NCBI RefSeq assembly: GCF_016744155.1
Contig: NZ_JADGEW010000032.1
Coordinates: forward strand, 4,002 to 43,314
DNA: 39,313 bases
Origin: Amphritea sp.
GTDB taxonomy: Bacteria > Pseudomonadota > Gammaproteobacteria > Pseudomonadales > Balneatricaceae
Reading direction: 5' to 3'
The notes below the pieces were generated by a model, which did no database searches, had not been told where the DNA came from, and was given only the letters and a program-made list of their open reading frames with translations. The number at the start of each line of letters is the position of its first letter. Position 1 is the first letter of the stretch. Both the position numbers and the translations under genes were made by a program. This document shows, piece by piece, positions 12,382-21,088 of the stretch.

Positions 12382-12879
12382 TTAAGCTGCTTCTTGTTCT
12401 TCTTTCTGATCGCGAATGGCCGCAATAGTGCGAACCAGCTTGCCTGCAGCTGCTTCTTTCATGCAGCACATCAGCTTGCCGATTGCTTCGTCGTAAGTTG
12501 GCAGAGATGCCAGCATTGCAACGTCAACAACCTTTCCTTCGAAAGCAGCGGTCTTCAGCTCTAGCTTGTCATTTCCCTTTGCGAAATCTTTAAGAATTCG
12601 CGCACCGGCACCTGGGTGGTCGGTAGAAAATGCAATCAGAGTTGGACCTACGAATGATTCAGTAATACATTCGTAATCAGAGCCTTCTACTGCGCGGCGT
12701 GCAAGCGTGTTACGTACGACTTTAAGCCATACGCCAGCTTCACGTGCCTGCTTACGCAGGGTAGTCATGTCCTCAACGGCAACGCCGCGAGAATCTGCAA
12801 CTACAGCAGAGAGAGCGCTCTTAGCAGCTTCCTGGACTTCAGCAACAATCGCTTTTTTATCTTCGAGTCCTAATGCCAC
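12382..12879 (-). CDS. rplJ: 50S ribosomal protein L10
   Basis: This 165-residue protein anchors the L7/L12 dimers to 23S rRNA. The start [20 protein letters not shown] is canonical. The GTG at 12879 has an AGGAG Shine-Dalgarno 6 bases upstream. The C-terminal helix that carries L7/L12 includes [15 protein letters not shown]. One oddity is a Cys-Cys pair in LMCCMKEA, where E. coli has Ala-Thr. The gene is preceded by a leader of about 215 bases resembling the autoregulatory L10 leader. Confidence 0.98.
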   Translation of the reverse strand: MALGLEDKKAIVAEVQEAAKSALSAVVADSRGVAVEDMTTLRKQAREAGVWLKVVRNTLARRAVEGSDYECITESFVGPTLIAFSTDHPGAGARILKDFAKGNDKLELKTAAFEGKVVDVAMLASLPTYDEAIGKLMCCMKEAAAGKLVRTIAAIRDQKEEQEAA

Positions 12880-13080
12880 AATTTACTCCTGGGTTTAGTC
12901 TTTTCGACTGTTTACCAATGACTTCAGCATCTATCACTGAAGCGCCGAGTACGGTGGTTAAATTGATCCTGTTAAGGGGATCACACCGTCTGCGCAGGCT
13001 GATTAATTAAGAGTCCGGCTTCGCCATTCTCGCCTGCGGTCTTTGACGACCTCTACAGCATGCTGCAGAGACCCTCAATT
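12880..13080 (-). promoter_or_regulatory. Structured rplJ leader, probable L10 autoregulatory element
   Basis: About 215 bases separate rplA from rplJ with no ORF. On the minus strand the spacer holds several hairpins: an 8-bp stem at 13051-13070 flanked by GGTCT/AGACC arms, a GATCC/GGATC hairpin around 12966-12983, and a CTTCAG/CTGAAG stem around 12922-12942. In gammaproteobacteria the L10-L7/L12 complex binds the rplJ leader and represses translation. Position and structure fit that element; the match was not confirmed by a model. Confidence 0.6.
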
Positions 13081-13094
13081 TTTCTGACAATCGA

Positions 13095-13790
13095 TTAAGC
13101 AGTTAAAGAGCTTTGATCGATTACCAGGCCTGGCCCCATAGTGGTGGTCAGGGTAACTTTCTTCATGAACACGCCTTTAGCAGAAGCAGGCTTAAGCTTC
13201 TTCAGCTCGCCAACCAGCGCTTCCAGGTTTGCCTTGATAGCGTCAGCTTCGAAGCCAACTTTACCAATGCCTGCATGGATAATACCGTTCTTGTCAGTAC
13301 GGAAACGCACTTGACCGGCCTTAGCATTGTTTACCGCAGTAACAACGTCAGGTGTAACAGTACCAACCTTAGGGTTTGGCATCAGACCACGAGGACCCAG
13401 AACCTGTCCTAACTGGCCAACAACGCGCATCGCATCAGGAGTCGCGATAACAACGTCAAAGTTCAGATCGCCGCCCTTGATTTGTTCAGCCAGATCTTCG
13501 AAACCAACAACATCTGCGCCAGCAGCTTTTGCTTTCTCAGCGTTCTCGCCCTGAGCAAAAACAGCTACACGAACATCTTTACCAGTACCACTTGGCAGCA
13601 CACTTGAACCACGAACGTTCTGATCAGATTTACGCGGGTCAATACCCAGGTTAACCGCAACATCCATAGACTCTTTGAAATCTACAGTGGAGATCTCGTT
13701 CAGCAGCGCAACGGCTTCTTCGATGGTGTACTGCTTGCCAATTTCAACTTTTTCAGCAATCGCCTTTTGGCGCTTAGACAACTTAGCCAT
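13095..13790 (-). CDS. rplA: 50S ribosomal protein L1
   Basis: This 231-residue L1-stalk protein takes part in E-site tRNA release. It begins [15 protein letters not shown] and contains [13 protein letters not shown] residues in [15 protein letters not shown], the family signature. The ATG overlaps the rplK stop by one base (TAATG), so the two are translationally coupled. In E. coli, L1 represses the rplK-rplA mRNA by binding its leader. Confidence 0.98.
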   Translation of the reverse strand: MAKLSKRQKAIAEKVEIGKQYTIEEAVALLNEISTVDFKESMDVAVNLGIDPRKSDQNVRGSSVLPSGTGKDVRVAVFAQGENAEKAKAAGADVVGFEDLAEQIKGGDLNFDVVIATPDAMRVVGQLGQVLGPRGLMPNPKVGTVTPDVVTAVNNAKAGQVRFRTDKNGIIHAGIGKVGFEADAIKANLEALVGELKKLKPASAKGVFMKKVTLTTTMGPGLVIDQSSLTA

Positions 13791-14224
13791 TACTCAACTC
13801 CCTCAGCAATAATACCCATGCTACGTGCGCTACCAGCGATGGTGCGTACAGCAGCATCCATATCAGCAGCAGTCAGGTCAGCCATTTTAGTAGTAGCGAT
13901 ATCTTCCAACTGAGCGCGGGTAACAGTACCTACCTTCTCAGTATTCGGACGGCCAGAACCACTCTTCAGACCAGCAGCCTTCTTCAGCAGAATAGAAGCC
14001 GGAGGCGTCTTAGTAATGAAAGTGAAGCTGCGATCTGCATAAACAGTGATCACAACTGGAGTTGGCATGCCAGCTTCCAGGCTCTGTGTAGCAGCGTTGA
14101 ACGCCTTACAGAATTCCATGATGTTTACACCATGCTGACCCAATGCTGGACCAACTGGTGGACTTGGATTCGCCTGACCGGCAGCAACCTGTAGCTTAAT
14201 ATAAGCTTCGATCTTCTTAGCCAT
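13790..14224 (-). CDS. rplK: 50S ribosomal protein L11
   Basis: This 144-residue protein sits at the GTPase-associated centre, binds 23S rRNA, and is needed for the RelA response to uncharged tRNA. The N-terminal proline-rich part ([19 protein letters not shown]) and the C-terminal rRNA-binding domain ([13 protein letters not shown] onward) are complete. An AGGAG Shine-Dalgarno precedes the ATG. It follows nusG across a terminator-like hairpin and is coupled to rplA by a one-base overlap. Confidence 0.98.
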   Translation of the reverse strand: MAKKIEAYIKLQVAAGQANPSPPVGPALGQHGVNIMEFCKAFNAATQSLEAGMPTPVVITVYADRSFTFITKTPPASILLKKAAGLKSGSGRPNTEKVGTVTRAQLEDIATTKMADLTAADMDAAVRTIAGSARSMGIIAEGVE

Positions 14225-14277
14225 GTGTTACTCCTAATGGGTAGTAGCGCCTTTCGGCTCCCCAGTTTCAAAGACGG

Positions 14278-14308
14278 AAAAACCCCAGCTCTCAATTAAG
14301 AGCCGAGG
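14278..14308 (-). terminator. Hairpin with T-run between nusG and rplK
   Basis: A 10-bp stem containing two G-U pairs (14299-14308 with 14283-14292), a 6-base loop and five T residues lies just after nusG. E. coli separates secE-nusG from the L11 operon at the same place. Whether it fully terminates or attenuates cannot be judged from sequence. Confidence 0.65.
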
Positions 14309-14329
14309 TCAGTTCCGGTATATCAGTTA

Positions 14330-14863
14330 TCAGGCCTTTTCGACCTGACCAAATTCCAATTCGACCGGAGTCGAACGCCCAAAGATCAACACTGCAACAT
14401 GCAGCCTGTTCTTCTCGTAATTAACTTCTTCAACGACACCGTTGAAGTCAGCAAACGGACCATCTACAACCCGAACCATTTCGCCTGGCTCGAACAGAGT
14501 CTTAGGACGCGGCTGATCAACGCCACTTTCGACTCGTTGCAGAATAGCTTCTGCTTCTTTCTGAGTAATAGGCGCAGGTTTATTAGCAGTACCACCAATG
14601 AAACCCATGACACGTGGCGTATCTTTAACCAAGTGCCAAGTCTCGTCATTCATTTCCATCTGGACCAAAACATAGCCAGGATAGAACTTACGCTCAGACT
14701 TACGCTTCTTACCTTCGCGAATCTCTACAACTTCTTCAGTAGGAACTAAGATATCACCAAAGTCGTCCTGCATATTACGCAGCTCAACTCGTTCCTGTAG
14801 AGTATTCATCACACGCTTCTCGTAACCGGAGTACGCATGTACAACATACCATCGCATAGCCAT
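14330..14863 (-). CDS. nusG: Transcription termination/antitermination protein NusG
   Basis: This 177-residue protein has the N-terminal NGN domain starting [18 protein letters not shown], which binds the polymerase clamp, and a C-terminal KOW domain ([19 protein letters not shown]). NusG increases processivity and links the polymerase to Rho or to ribosomal protein S10. The gene starts 12 bases after secE ends, giving the standard secE-nusG pair. Confidence 0.98.
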   Translation of the reverse strand: MAMRWYVVHAYSGYEKRVMNTLQERVELRNMQDDFGDILVPTEEVVEIREGKKRKSERKFYPGYVLVQMEMNDETWHLVKDTPRVMGFIGGTANKPAPITQKEAEAILQRVESGVDQPRPKTLFEPGEMVRVVDGPFADFNGVVEEVNYEKNRLHVAVLIFGRSTPVELEFGQVEKA

Positions 14864-14875
14864 GCCTCTTTCCTC

Positions 14876-15244
14876 TTATCCGATTACGCCGGAGACACCC
14901 CAACTCAAAAGCGAGTCAAGACCCCATAAAAGTAAACCAACAATCAGCACTACCACTGTAACAATCAATGTAGTCTGCGTTGTTTCCTGTCGCGTTGGCC
15001 AAACAACCTTACGTATCTCAGCCTTCGCTTCTTTAAACAGGGTAAAAAAAGCCGCCCCTTTTGCTGTCTGCAGGGCAATAAAGCCAGCGACACCAGCAAT
15101 AACCAGCAGCGCAATTACCCGATACAACAGAGACTCTTCTGAATAAACAGAATTACCCACTACTCCAGCAGCAACTAGCGCCACCACTACAACCCATTTC
15201 AGGCCGTCTAGCTTTGATCCTTCGGAAGACACTTTAGAATTCAC
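14876..15244 (-). CDS. secE: Preprotein translocase subunit SecE
   Basis: This 122-residue inner-membrane protein is the small essential subunit of SecYEG. Three hydrophobic segments are visible: LKWVVVVALVAAGVVGN, VIALLVIAGVAGFIALQ and TLIVTVVVLIVGLLLWGL. The last two flank the conserved cytoplasmic amphipathic segment EIRKVVWPTRQETTQT. The three-segment form is typical of gammaproteobacteria. It follows tRNA-Trp and is probably on the tuf transcript. Confidence 0.97.
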   Translation of the reverse strand: MNSKVSSEGSKLDGLKWVVVVALVAAGVVGNSVYSEESLLYRVIALLVIAGVAGFIALQTAKGAAFFTLFKEAKAEIRKVVWPTRQETTQTTLIVTVVVLIVGLLLWGLDSLLSWGVSGVIG

Positions 15245-15285
15245 GATGGGCCTCGGTTATCGATAATTTGGTATAACTTTGTTAG

Positions 15286-15305
15286 ATGCCAACTCCGATT
15301 AGAGT

Positions 15306-15310
<5 letters not shown>
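15286..15310 (-). other. Hairpin covering the 3' end of tRNA-Trp
   Basis: TGCCAACTC (15286-15294) and GAGTTGGCA (15302-15310) form a perfect 9-bp stem with a 7-base loop. Its 5' arm in the RNA includes the discriminator base and CCA end of tRNA-Trp (15306-15310). There is no T-run, so it does not look like a terminator. It may influence 3' processing. Confidence 0.5.
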
Positions 15311-15381
<71 letters not shown>

Positions 15382-15455
15382 AGTGCTAACTAGGGACGCA
15401 TATATTACACACGTCCCCATCAGGTAGCAACAATTAAGTTGCTATAAATCAACGA

Positions 15456-16679
15456 TTACTCGATGATTTTAGACACAACGCCTGCACCAACTGTACGTCC
15501 GCCTTCACGGATCGCAAAGCGCAGACCTTCTTCCATCGCGATTGGGTTGATCAGGGTAACATCCATCTTGATGTTATCGCCTGGCATTACCATCTCAACG
15601 CCTTCTGGAAGCTCACAAGCACCGGTGATATCAGTTGTACGGAAGTAGAACTGTGGACGGTAGCCCTTGAAGAATGGAGTGTGACGACCACCCTCATCTT
15701 TGGACAGTACGTATACTTCACCTTCAAAACGCGTATGAGGAGTGATAGAACCTGGCTTAGCCAGTACCTGACCACGCTCAACGTCATCACGCTTAGTACC
15801 ACGTAGCAGCGCACCAACGTTCTCGCCTGCACGACCTTCGTCAAGCAGCTTACGGAACATCTCAACACCAGTACAGGTAGTCGTCGTTGTATCTTTAACA
15901 CCAACGATTTCGATCTCTTCGCCAGTTCTAACGATACCACGCTCGATACGACCCGTTACTACGGTACCACGACCGGAGATAGAGAATACGTCCTCGATAG
16001 GCATCAGGAATGGCTGATCGATTGCACGCTCAGGCTGAGGAATATAAGAATCCAGTGCTTCTACCAGCTTCTTAACAGCAGTTGTACCTAGCTCGTTCTC
16101 ATCCTGGCCGTTCAATGCCATCAGGGCAGAACCAGCGATGATTGGAGTGTCGTCACCTGGGAATTCGTATTGATCAAGCAGCTCACGCAGCTCCATTTCA
16201 ACCAGTTCCAGCATCTCTTCGTATTCTTCAGAGTCAACGCCGCCGCAATCTTCAGCCAGCAGGTCAGCTTTGTTCAGGAATACAACGATGTACGGTACAC
16301 CAACCTGACGAGACAGTAGGATGTGCTCACGAGTCTGTGGCATAGGGCCATCAGTCGCGCCACATACCAGAATAGCACCATCCATCTGAGCAGCACCGGT
16401 GATCATGTTCTTAACATAATCGGCGTGTCCTGGGCAGTCTACGTGTGCGTAGTGACGCTCAACAGAATCATACTCAACGTGAGAAGTTGCGATTGTGATA
16501 CCACGCTCACGCTCTTCTGGTGCGTTGTCGATACCATCGAATGCTACCGCAGTACCACCGAAAACTTCAGCACAAACACGTGTCAGTGCTGCTGTCAGAG
16601 TTGTTTTACCGTGGTCAACGTGGCCGATTGTACCAACGTTAACGTGCGGTTTATTACGTTCAAATTGTTCTTTAGCCAT
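15456..16679 (-). CDS. tuf: Elongation factor Tu (second tuf copy, complete)
   Basis: This EF-Tu has the P-loop GHVDHGKT (residues 19-26), DCPGHADY and NKAD motifs, followed by domains II and III ending [16 protein letters not shown] chose the ATG at 16679. The alternative ATG two codons upstream is only 3 bases from the AAGG Shine-Dalgarno, while 16679 is 9 bases away and gives the canonical [14 protein letters not shown]. At 407 residues it is longer than the 394 of E. coli, with extra residues around [14 protein letters not shown] and [13 protein letters not shown]. Four tRNA genes lie directly upstream and tRNA-Trp follows, as in the thrU-tyrU-glyT-thrT-tufB operon. Confidence 0.98.
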   Translation of the reverse strand: MAKEQFERNKPHVNVGTIGHVDHGKTTLTAALTRVCAEVFGGTAVAFDGIDNAPEERERGITIATSHVEYDSVERHYAHVDCPGHADYVKNMITGAAQMDGAILVCGATDGPMPQTREHILLSRQVGVPYIVVFLNKADLLAEDCGGVDSEEYEEMLELVEMELRELLDQYEFPGDDTPIIAGSALMALNGQDENELGTTAVKKLVEALDSYIPQPERAIDQPFLMPIEDVFSISGRGTVVTGRIERGIVRTGEEIEIVGVKDTTTTTCTGVEMFRKLLDEGRAGENVGALLRGTKRDDVERGQVLAKPGSITPHTRFEGEVYVLSKDEGGRHTPFFKGYRPQFYFRTTDITGACELPEGVEMVMPGDNIKMDVTLINPIAMEEGLRFAIREGGRTVGAGVVSKIIE

Positions 16680-16777
16680 TGCCATTTACCTTGCAAAAAA
16701 AGTAAGTGTGGTTAACCACGTTGCCACATACAACAAAGGGCAGACATATCGCTATATCTACCCTCGTAATACATAAA

Positions 16778-16852
16778 TGGAGCTCATGGGCGGATTTGAA
16801 CCGCCGACCTCACCCTTACCAAGGGTGTGCTCTACCCCTGAGCCACATGAGC
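16778..16852 (-). tRNA. tRNA-Thr (anticodon GGT)
   Basis: This 75-base cloverleaf has acceptor GCTCATG/CATGAGC, anticodon loop TTGGTAA and an encoded CCA. It is the last of four tRNAs before tuf, corresponding to thrT in E. coli. Confidence 0.96.
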
Positions 16853-16861
16853 ACATCAAAC

Positions 16862-16935
<74 letters not shown>

Positions 16936-16946
16936 ATAACAGTAAT

Positions 16947-17030
16947 TGGTGGTGGGGGGTGGATTCGAACCACCGAAGCTCGCGCGTCAGATTTACAGTC
17001 TGATCCCTTTGGCCACTCGGGAACCCCACC
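16947..17030 (-). tRNA. tRNA-Tyr (anticodon GTA)
   Basis: This 84-base class II tRNA has a long variable arm, acceptor GGTGGGG/CCCCACC, anticodon loop CTGTAAA and an encoded CCA. It is second in the cluster, corresponding to tyrU in E. coli. Confidence 0.96.
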
Positions 17031-17055
17031 CTACCAATACTTCGCCACTAAAAAA

Positions 17056-17131
<76 letters not shown>

Positions 17132-17152
17132 ATCAGTCGCGAAGTGGCGCAT

Positions 17153-17181
17153 ATATTAATCACGCGCCCCCACGCTTGCAA
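17153..17181 (-). promoter_or_regulatory. Strong sigma-70 promoter of the tRNA-tuf operon
   Basis: On the minus strand TTGCAA (17181-17176) and TAATAT (17158-17153) have the optimal 17-base spacing. The bases after the -10 (ATGCGCC) are GC-rich, the discriminator type linked to stringent control of stable-RNA promoters. An A-rich stretch (about 17190-17215) lies where an UP element would be. The promoter overlaps the end of the upstream CDS, and the TAA stop of that CDS forms the first three bases of the -10. Confidence 0.75.
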
Positions 17182-17908
17182 CCCCTTTACATAGTTTTTT
17201 TTCAATTTTTATTTCTGAACTTAAAAATCCATCTAGATCATTGATTTTATTGTTGTTTTTTACTGAAGCATCCGACTCTACCCAGAGCTCAAACTGACTA
17301 TCCTGACTTACCACCTGATATAGAACCGGCTCAAACAGTCCGATCAGCGCATCATAGGCCTGATTCATCGCCCTGTGACTACCATAGCGACCGATAATAT
17401 AGACTGTTTTGCTGTTAACCCGAGCCTCTTCAACAGACAATTCCAGCGCGGCAAGGTTATCCATCATTGCCTGCTGGCCTGCTGCCGACTCTGGCCGGTC
17501 TAGTGCCAGTTCGTACGCTAACACTCTCTCCACCTCAACCGGCAGCACAAAAGAAGTAACTCCCAGCCGCTTCAATCGCTCTAGCAGCTCATGAGCAACG
17601 GCTACGTCAGTAAAACCACTCAGCACTTGGCACCAGGATTCAAGCGACTCAGTTGCAATCTCTTTCGGTGCATTTCCCCCTATGGCATTTTGATCAACCG
17701 ATGACGCTGCTGCAGGCGCATTAACCACAGAGGACTGCTGTGTTTTTGCTGAACGCGGAAGGAGTAGAGTCCGCTCAACTTCATCTAGCAAACGGATATG
17801 GGTGATATTGGCTGGCAACACCTCTACAGCCCCCGGTGTCGACTCGCGCATCTGCCAACCAAAATAGAGCGCATTCACAAGCAACAGTAAGATAAAGATC
17901 CAGCGCAT
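17156..17908 (-). CDS. Membrane-anchored SPOR-like protein of unknown function
   Basis: This is a 250-residue protein with an N-terminal signal anchor (MRWIFILLLLVNALYFGW). A low-complexity linker of about 80 residues follows, then a segment starting near WCQVLSGFTDVAVAHELLER that resembles the SPOR fold (a peptidoglycan-binding repeat family). I chose the ATG at 17908 because a perfect GGAGG lies 5 bases upstream and the coaX stop is one base before it. A reading ten codons longer would overlap coaX. Proteins of this kind often follow coaX in Pseudomonas and relatives; their role is not established. The last codons coincide with the tRNA-tuf promoter. The SPOR call is from pattern only and needs a profile search. 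Confidence 0.75.
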   Translation of the reverse strand: MRWIFILLLLVNALYFGWQMRESTPGAVEVLPANITHIRLLDEVERTLLLPRSAKTQQSSVVNAPAAASSVDQNAIGGNAPKEIATESLESWCQVLSGFTDVAVAHELLERLKRLGVTSFVLPVEVERVLAYELALDRPESAAGQQAMMDNLAALELSVEEARVNSKTVYIIGRYGSHRAMNQAYDALIGLFEPVLYQVVSQDSQFELWVESDASVKNNNKINDLDGFLSSEIKIEKKLCKGVASVGARD

Positions 17909-17909
17909 C

Positions 17910-18608
17910 TTAGCCTCCGATCGCCAAAGGCAAGCCATCCATCACCAGATCCGGGCACCATATAGCACCATCCGCCAACGAACAGAATAACGCCCCGTCA
18001 CCGCCGGTAACATAAACAGGCTGCCCCTTCGATTCACGCATTACCTTTTCCGCAAGCGCTTCCAGTAACAAGTTGATACCGTGCTGAACCGCTTCTGATG
18101 TATTGACTCCCGGTGTTGAGTTAAACCCCTTAATCGAGTGATCAACGATTATCTCTGCGGTATTTGATAGCAAATTATGACTAATCAGCTGAATCCCCGG
18201 GATGATATACCCCCCCAGGTGTCGCCCATTACCATCGAGCTGCTCTACTGTAATCGCACTACCACAATCAACCACCCAGCACGCAGCCTTCGTTCGATCC
18301 CAGGCACTCAACATCGCCAGCCAGCGATCCACGCCCATGCGAGAAGGGTCTGTGTAGCTATTTGTCACACCCGACGCTATTGCAGAAGTTCTGGCGAACT
18401 CAGCCTCCAACTGCCACCGCTGCTGAACAAAGGCCTGCAAAGCCTCACTTACCTGCTCACCCGCAACCGATGCAACCCTTACACGATCAATAGCCTCAGG
18501 CCAATCAACCTTATGTAAGTCATTATGTGAAATTCGGCCACGTAGAGCCGTCCCTGCAAGTCGCCACTTAACAAAGGTATTTCCCGCATCCAGGTCTAGT
18601 ATTCTCAT
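17910..18608 (-). CDS. coaX: Type III pantothenate kinase
   Basis: This 232-residue protein catalyses the first step of coenzyme A synthesis, phosphorylation of pantothenate. It has the ASKHA-fold motifs of CoaX: DAGNTFVKWR at the N-terminus (phosphate 1), GVDRWLAMLSAW, DCGSAITVE (phosphate 2) and GGYIIPG, then VTGGDG near the C-terminus. CoaX enzymes need a monovalent cation and resist feedback by CoA. The ATG overlaps the birA stop in an ATGA, implying translational coupling. birA-coaX pairs are common in Pseudomonas and relatives. Confidence 0.95.
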   Translation of the reverse strand: MRILDLDAGNTFVKWRLAGTALRGRISHNDLHKVDWPEAIDRVRVASVAGEQVSEALQAFVQQRWQLEAEFARTSAIASGVTNSYTDPSRMGVDRWLAMLSAWDRTKAACWVVDCGSAITVEQLDGNGRHLGGYIIPGIQLISHNLLSNTAEIIVDHSIKGFNSTPGVNTSEAVQHGINLLLEALAEKVMRESKGQPVYVTGGDGALFCSLADGAIWCPDLVMDGLPLAIGG

Positions 18609-19570
18609 GCCAGACGCACACTCACTTCACCGCCATGAAAAGCCTGTAGCTCACCATCCGTCTCTAATAACAGCGCCCCGGCCTGATCAACACCACGACA
18701 GACGCCCTGTTCCCTGCGATTACCCACATGCAGATTAACCTGCTGATCCAGGTGCGCATTCGCCCCCTGCCATTCCTCTTTAAACGGAGCGAAGCCTTCA
18801 CTGGAAAACTGTTCCAGCATTGGCACTAGCTGATTCATTAGTTCCGCTAACAACTTGTTACGCGAAGGAGCAATACCCAGCACTTGCTGCAGATCGGTCC
18901 AGGGCTGCTCAATATCCTCTGCCGCTGCTTCAGGCATCCGCACATTGATCCCCACTCCAATAACAACAAAGCACTCGCCAGCCGCATCGCCGCTCATCTC
19001 AAGCAACACACCCGCCAGCTTTTTGCCCCGCCATAAAAGATCATTGGGCCACTTTACCTGAACATCATCAACGCCCAGCTGTTTCAACCCCCGAATCAGA
19101 GCGATACCCACCGCCAGACTCAAACCTTCCAACGCCGCGGCACCATTATTAAACTGCCAGGTCAGAGAGAAGTAGAGGTTACTGGCAAATGGACTAGCCC
19201 AGCTCCGCCCCCGCCGCCCACGGCCTGCAGTCTGCTGTTCTGCAAGATAGAGAGAGCCATGGCCATCACGGTAAACCGCTTCCATTGCCATCGCATTAGT
19301 TGAAGGAATCACCAAATTCAAAGCGATATGTTTCAGCTCGTCGCGAACCGCAGGGTCCAGCGCTTCGTCAATGAGCAGCCTATCCAACAGATCCAGCCCA
19401 CCGGGTATACGATAACCACGCCCTTTGACGCTATACACCTCTATACCCGACTCTTCGATAAGCTTTATCTGTTTCCAGATCGCACTGCGGCTAACACCCA
19501 GGGCCTTCCCAAGCGCCTGCCCCGAGTGAAACTTTCCGTCAGCAAGAATAGACAACACCGGCTCAATCAT
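18605..19570 (-). CDS. birA: Bifunctional biotin-protein ligase / biotin operon repressor
   Basis: This 321-residue protein has an N-terminal winged helix-turn-helix (GQALGKALGVSRSAIWKQIK, residues about 18-37) typical of the DNA-binding form. The ligase domain contains GRGRRGRSWASP, which binds biotinyl-AMP, and KWPNDLLWRGKKLAGVLLE. A C-terminal SH3-like domain follows. It attaches biotin to acetyl-CoA carboxylase and, with biotinyl-AMP, represses biotin synthesis genes. It begins 10 bases after folA and overlaps coaX by 4 bases, so folA-birA-coaX looks like one unit. Confidence 0.96.
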   Translation of the reverse strand: MIEPVLSILADGKFHSGQALGKALGVSRSAIWKQIKLIEESGIEVYSVKGRGYRIPGGLDLLDRLLIDEALDPAVRDELKHIALNLVIPSTNAMAMEAVYRDGHGSLYLAEQQTAGRGRRGRSWASPFASNLYFSLTWQFNNGAAALEGLSLAVGIALIRGLKQLGVDDVQVKWPNDLLWRGKKLAGVLLEMSGDAAGECFVVIGVGINVRMPEAAAEDIEQPWTDLQQVLGIAPSRNKLLAELMNQLVPMLEQFSSEGFAPFKEEWQGANAHLDQQVNLHVGNRREQGVCRGVDQAGALLLETDGELQAFHGGEVSVRLA

Positions 19571-19580
19571 AACTTCACCT

Positions 19581-20087
19581 TCAGGAGATCCGTTTCAGTA
19601 CGATAAAGCTATAGTTGTAGGGATTAGGCCCGTCAGCAGCAAAATCTTCCCGGCCGATCTCAGCCCAGTCACCGGGATTAAACGCCGGAAACCAGGCATC
19701 ACCTTCAACTTCAGCATGCACCTGAGTCAGATAGAGTCGATCTGCCAGCACCAGCGCCTGCTCATAGATCTGTGAGCCACCAATAATCATCGCCTCATCA
19801 CAGCCATTCACAAGACAGACACTCTCAGCCAGCTCACGGGCTGCTTCCAGACTATGCACTACCTTTACATTCTCGGGTTGATAACCAGTGTCCCGAGTCA
19901 CCACAATATTGGTGCGACCAGGCAATGGCCGACCGATCGATTCAAACGTCTTACGCCCCATGATAATCGGCTTACCCATAGTCACCTGCTTGAAATAACG
20001 CAGGTCTTCCGGCAGATGCCAGGGCAGGTTGTTATTGATTCCGATTACCCTATTTTCAGCCTGAGCAACAATGATCGCCAGGTTCAT
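19581..20087 (-). CDS. folA: Dihydrofolate reductase
   Basis: This 168-residue enzyme reduces dihydrofolate to tetrahydrofolate with NADPH and is the target of trimethoprim. The active-site segment [13 protein letters not shown] contains the catalytic Asp28 (Asp27 in E. coli). Downstream motifs [15 protein letters not shown] and [12 protein letters not shown] are complete. It is divergent from thyA across 84 bases. The pairing is functional, because thymidylate synthase makes the dihydrofolate that this enzyme recycles. Confidence 0.97.
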   Translation of the reverse strand: MNLAIIVAQAENRVIGINNNLPWHLPEDLRYFKQVTMGKPIIMGRKTFESIGRPLPGRTNIVVTRDTGYQPENVKVVHSLEAARELAESVCLVNGCDEAMIIGGSQIYEQALVLADRLYLTQVHAEVEGDAWFPAFNPGDWAEIGREDFAADGPNPYNYSFIVLKRIS

Positions 20088-20171
20088 ATAATCTCCTTAA
20101 TACTGGTACCAGCGCACTGCTGTTTGGTAACATTGCTAGCTGAATTTAACCACAGGGTTAATAACAAACCA

Positions 20172-21023
20172 ATGAGACAATACCTCGATCTGTGCCAAAG
20201 GCTAATTAATGAAGGCGTCTGGGTGGAAAATGAACGCACCGGAAAGCGCTGCCTGACCGTAATTAATGCCGACCTTACCTACGACGTCGCCGCTGGGGAG
20301 TTCCCATTGGTGACAACCCGTAAGAGCTTCTATAAATCAGCCATCGCTGAAATGCTGGGTTATCTGCGCGGCTACAATAACGCTGAAGACTTCAGAAAGA
20401 TCGGCACCCGCACCTGGGACGCCAATGCCAATGACAATGAAGCCTGGCTAGCCAATCCGTACCGCAAAGGCGACGACGATTGTGGCTTTATCTACGGAAA
20501 AGTGGGCAGAAACTTTCCTAAGCCAGATGGTGGCAGCATCGATCTGTTGCGTAAAATTGTCGACGACCTGAGCAACGGCATCGATGACCGTGGGGAAATC
20601 TACACTTTTTATCATCCGGGGGCATTTCATATGGGCTGCCTGCGTCCCTGCATGTACAGTCACCACTTTTCTCTGCTCGGCGATACTCTCTACCTGAATA
20701 GCACGCAGCGCAGCTGTGATGTTCCACTGGGCCTCACCTTTAATATGGTTCAGGTATATTTCCTGTTAGCGATCATCGCCCAGATCACCGGCAAGAAGCC
20801 TGGCAAGGCATATCATAAGATCGTCAATGCACACATCTATGAAGACCAGGTTGAGTTGATGCGTGACGTTCAGCTTAAACGTGAACCATTAGGGTTACCC
20901 ACCTTGAAGATCAATCCGGATATTAAGACACTGGAAGATCTGGAAACCTGGGTCAGCACTGATGACTTTGAAGTAGAAGATTATCAATACCACGACGCAA
21001 TTCAGTACCCTTTCTCGGTATAG
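20172..21023 (+). CDS. thyA: Thymidylate synthase
   Basis: This 283-residue enzyme methylates dUMP to dTMP using methylenetetrahydrofolate. The catalytic Cys160 is in [11 protein letters not shown] and the phosphate-binding motif is QRSCDVPLG (about 179-187). The C-terminus ends in QYPFSV. It belongs to the longer (about 283-residue) class rather than the 264-residue E. coli form. The frame is open further upstream, but only from the ATG at 20172 does it match the family N-terminus ([17 protein letters not shown]); the longer start would run into folA antisense. The Shine-Dalgarno is weak. A Nudix gene follows after 65 bases. Confidence 0.97.
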   Translation: MRQYLDLCQRLINEGVWVENERTGKRCLTVINADLTYDVAAGEFPLVTTRKSFYKSAIAEMLGYLRGYNNAEDFRKIGTRTWDANANDNEAWLANPYRKGDDDCGFIYGKVGRNFPKPDGGSIDLLRKIVDDLSNGIDDRGEIYTFYHPGAFHMGCLRPCMYSHHFSLLGDTLYLNSTQRSCDVPLGLTFNMVQVYFLLAIIAQITGKKPGKAYHKIVNAHIYEDQVELMRDVQLKREPLGLPTLKINPDIKTLEDLETWVSTDDFEVEDYQYHDAIQYPFSV

Positions 21024-21088
21024 CTTAGCACCCAGGACGGGCCTTTCAATTGGCCCGATTCCTTCTCTTAGATAAAACAGAAACCATA

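Noticed and set aside
19854..20171. Upstream extension of thyA by 106 codons
   Set aside because: The extension is antisense to folA and unlike any thymidylate synthase N-terminus. The ATG at 20172 fits the family.
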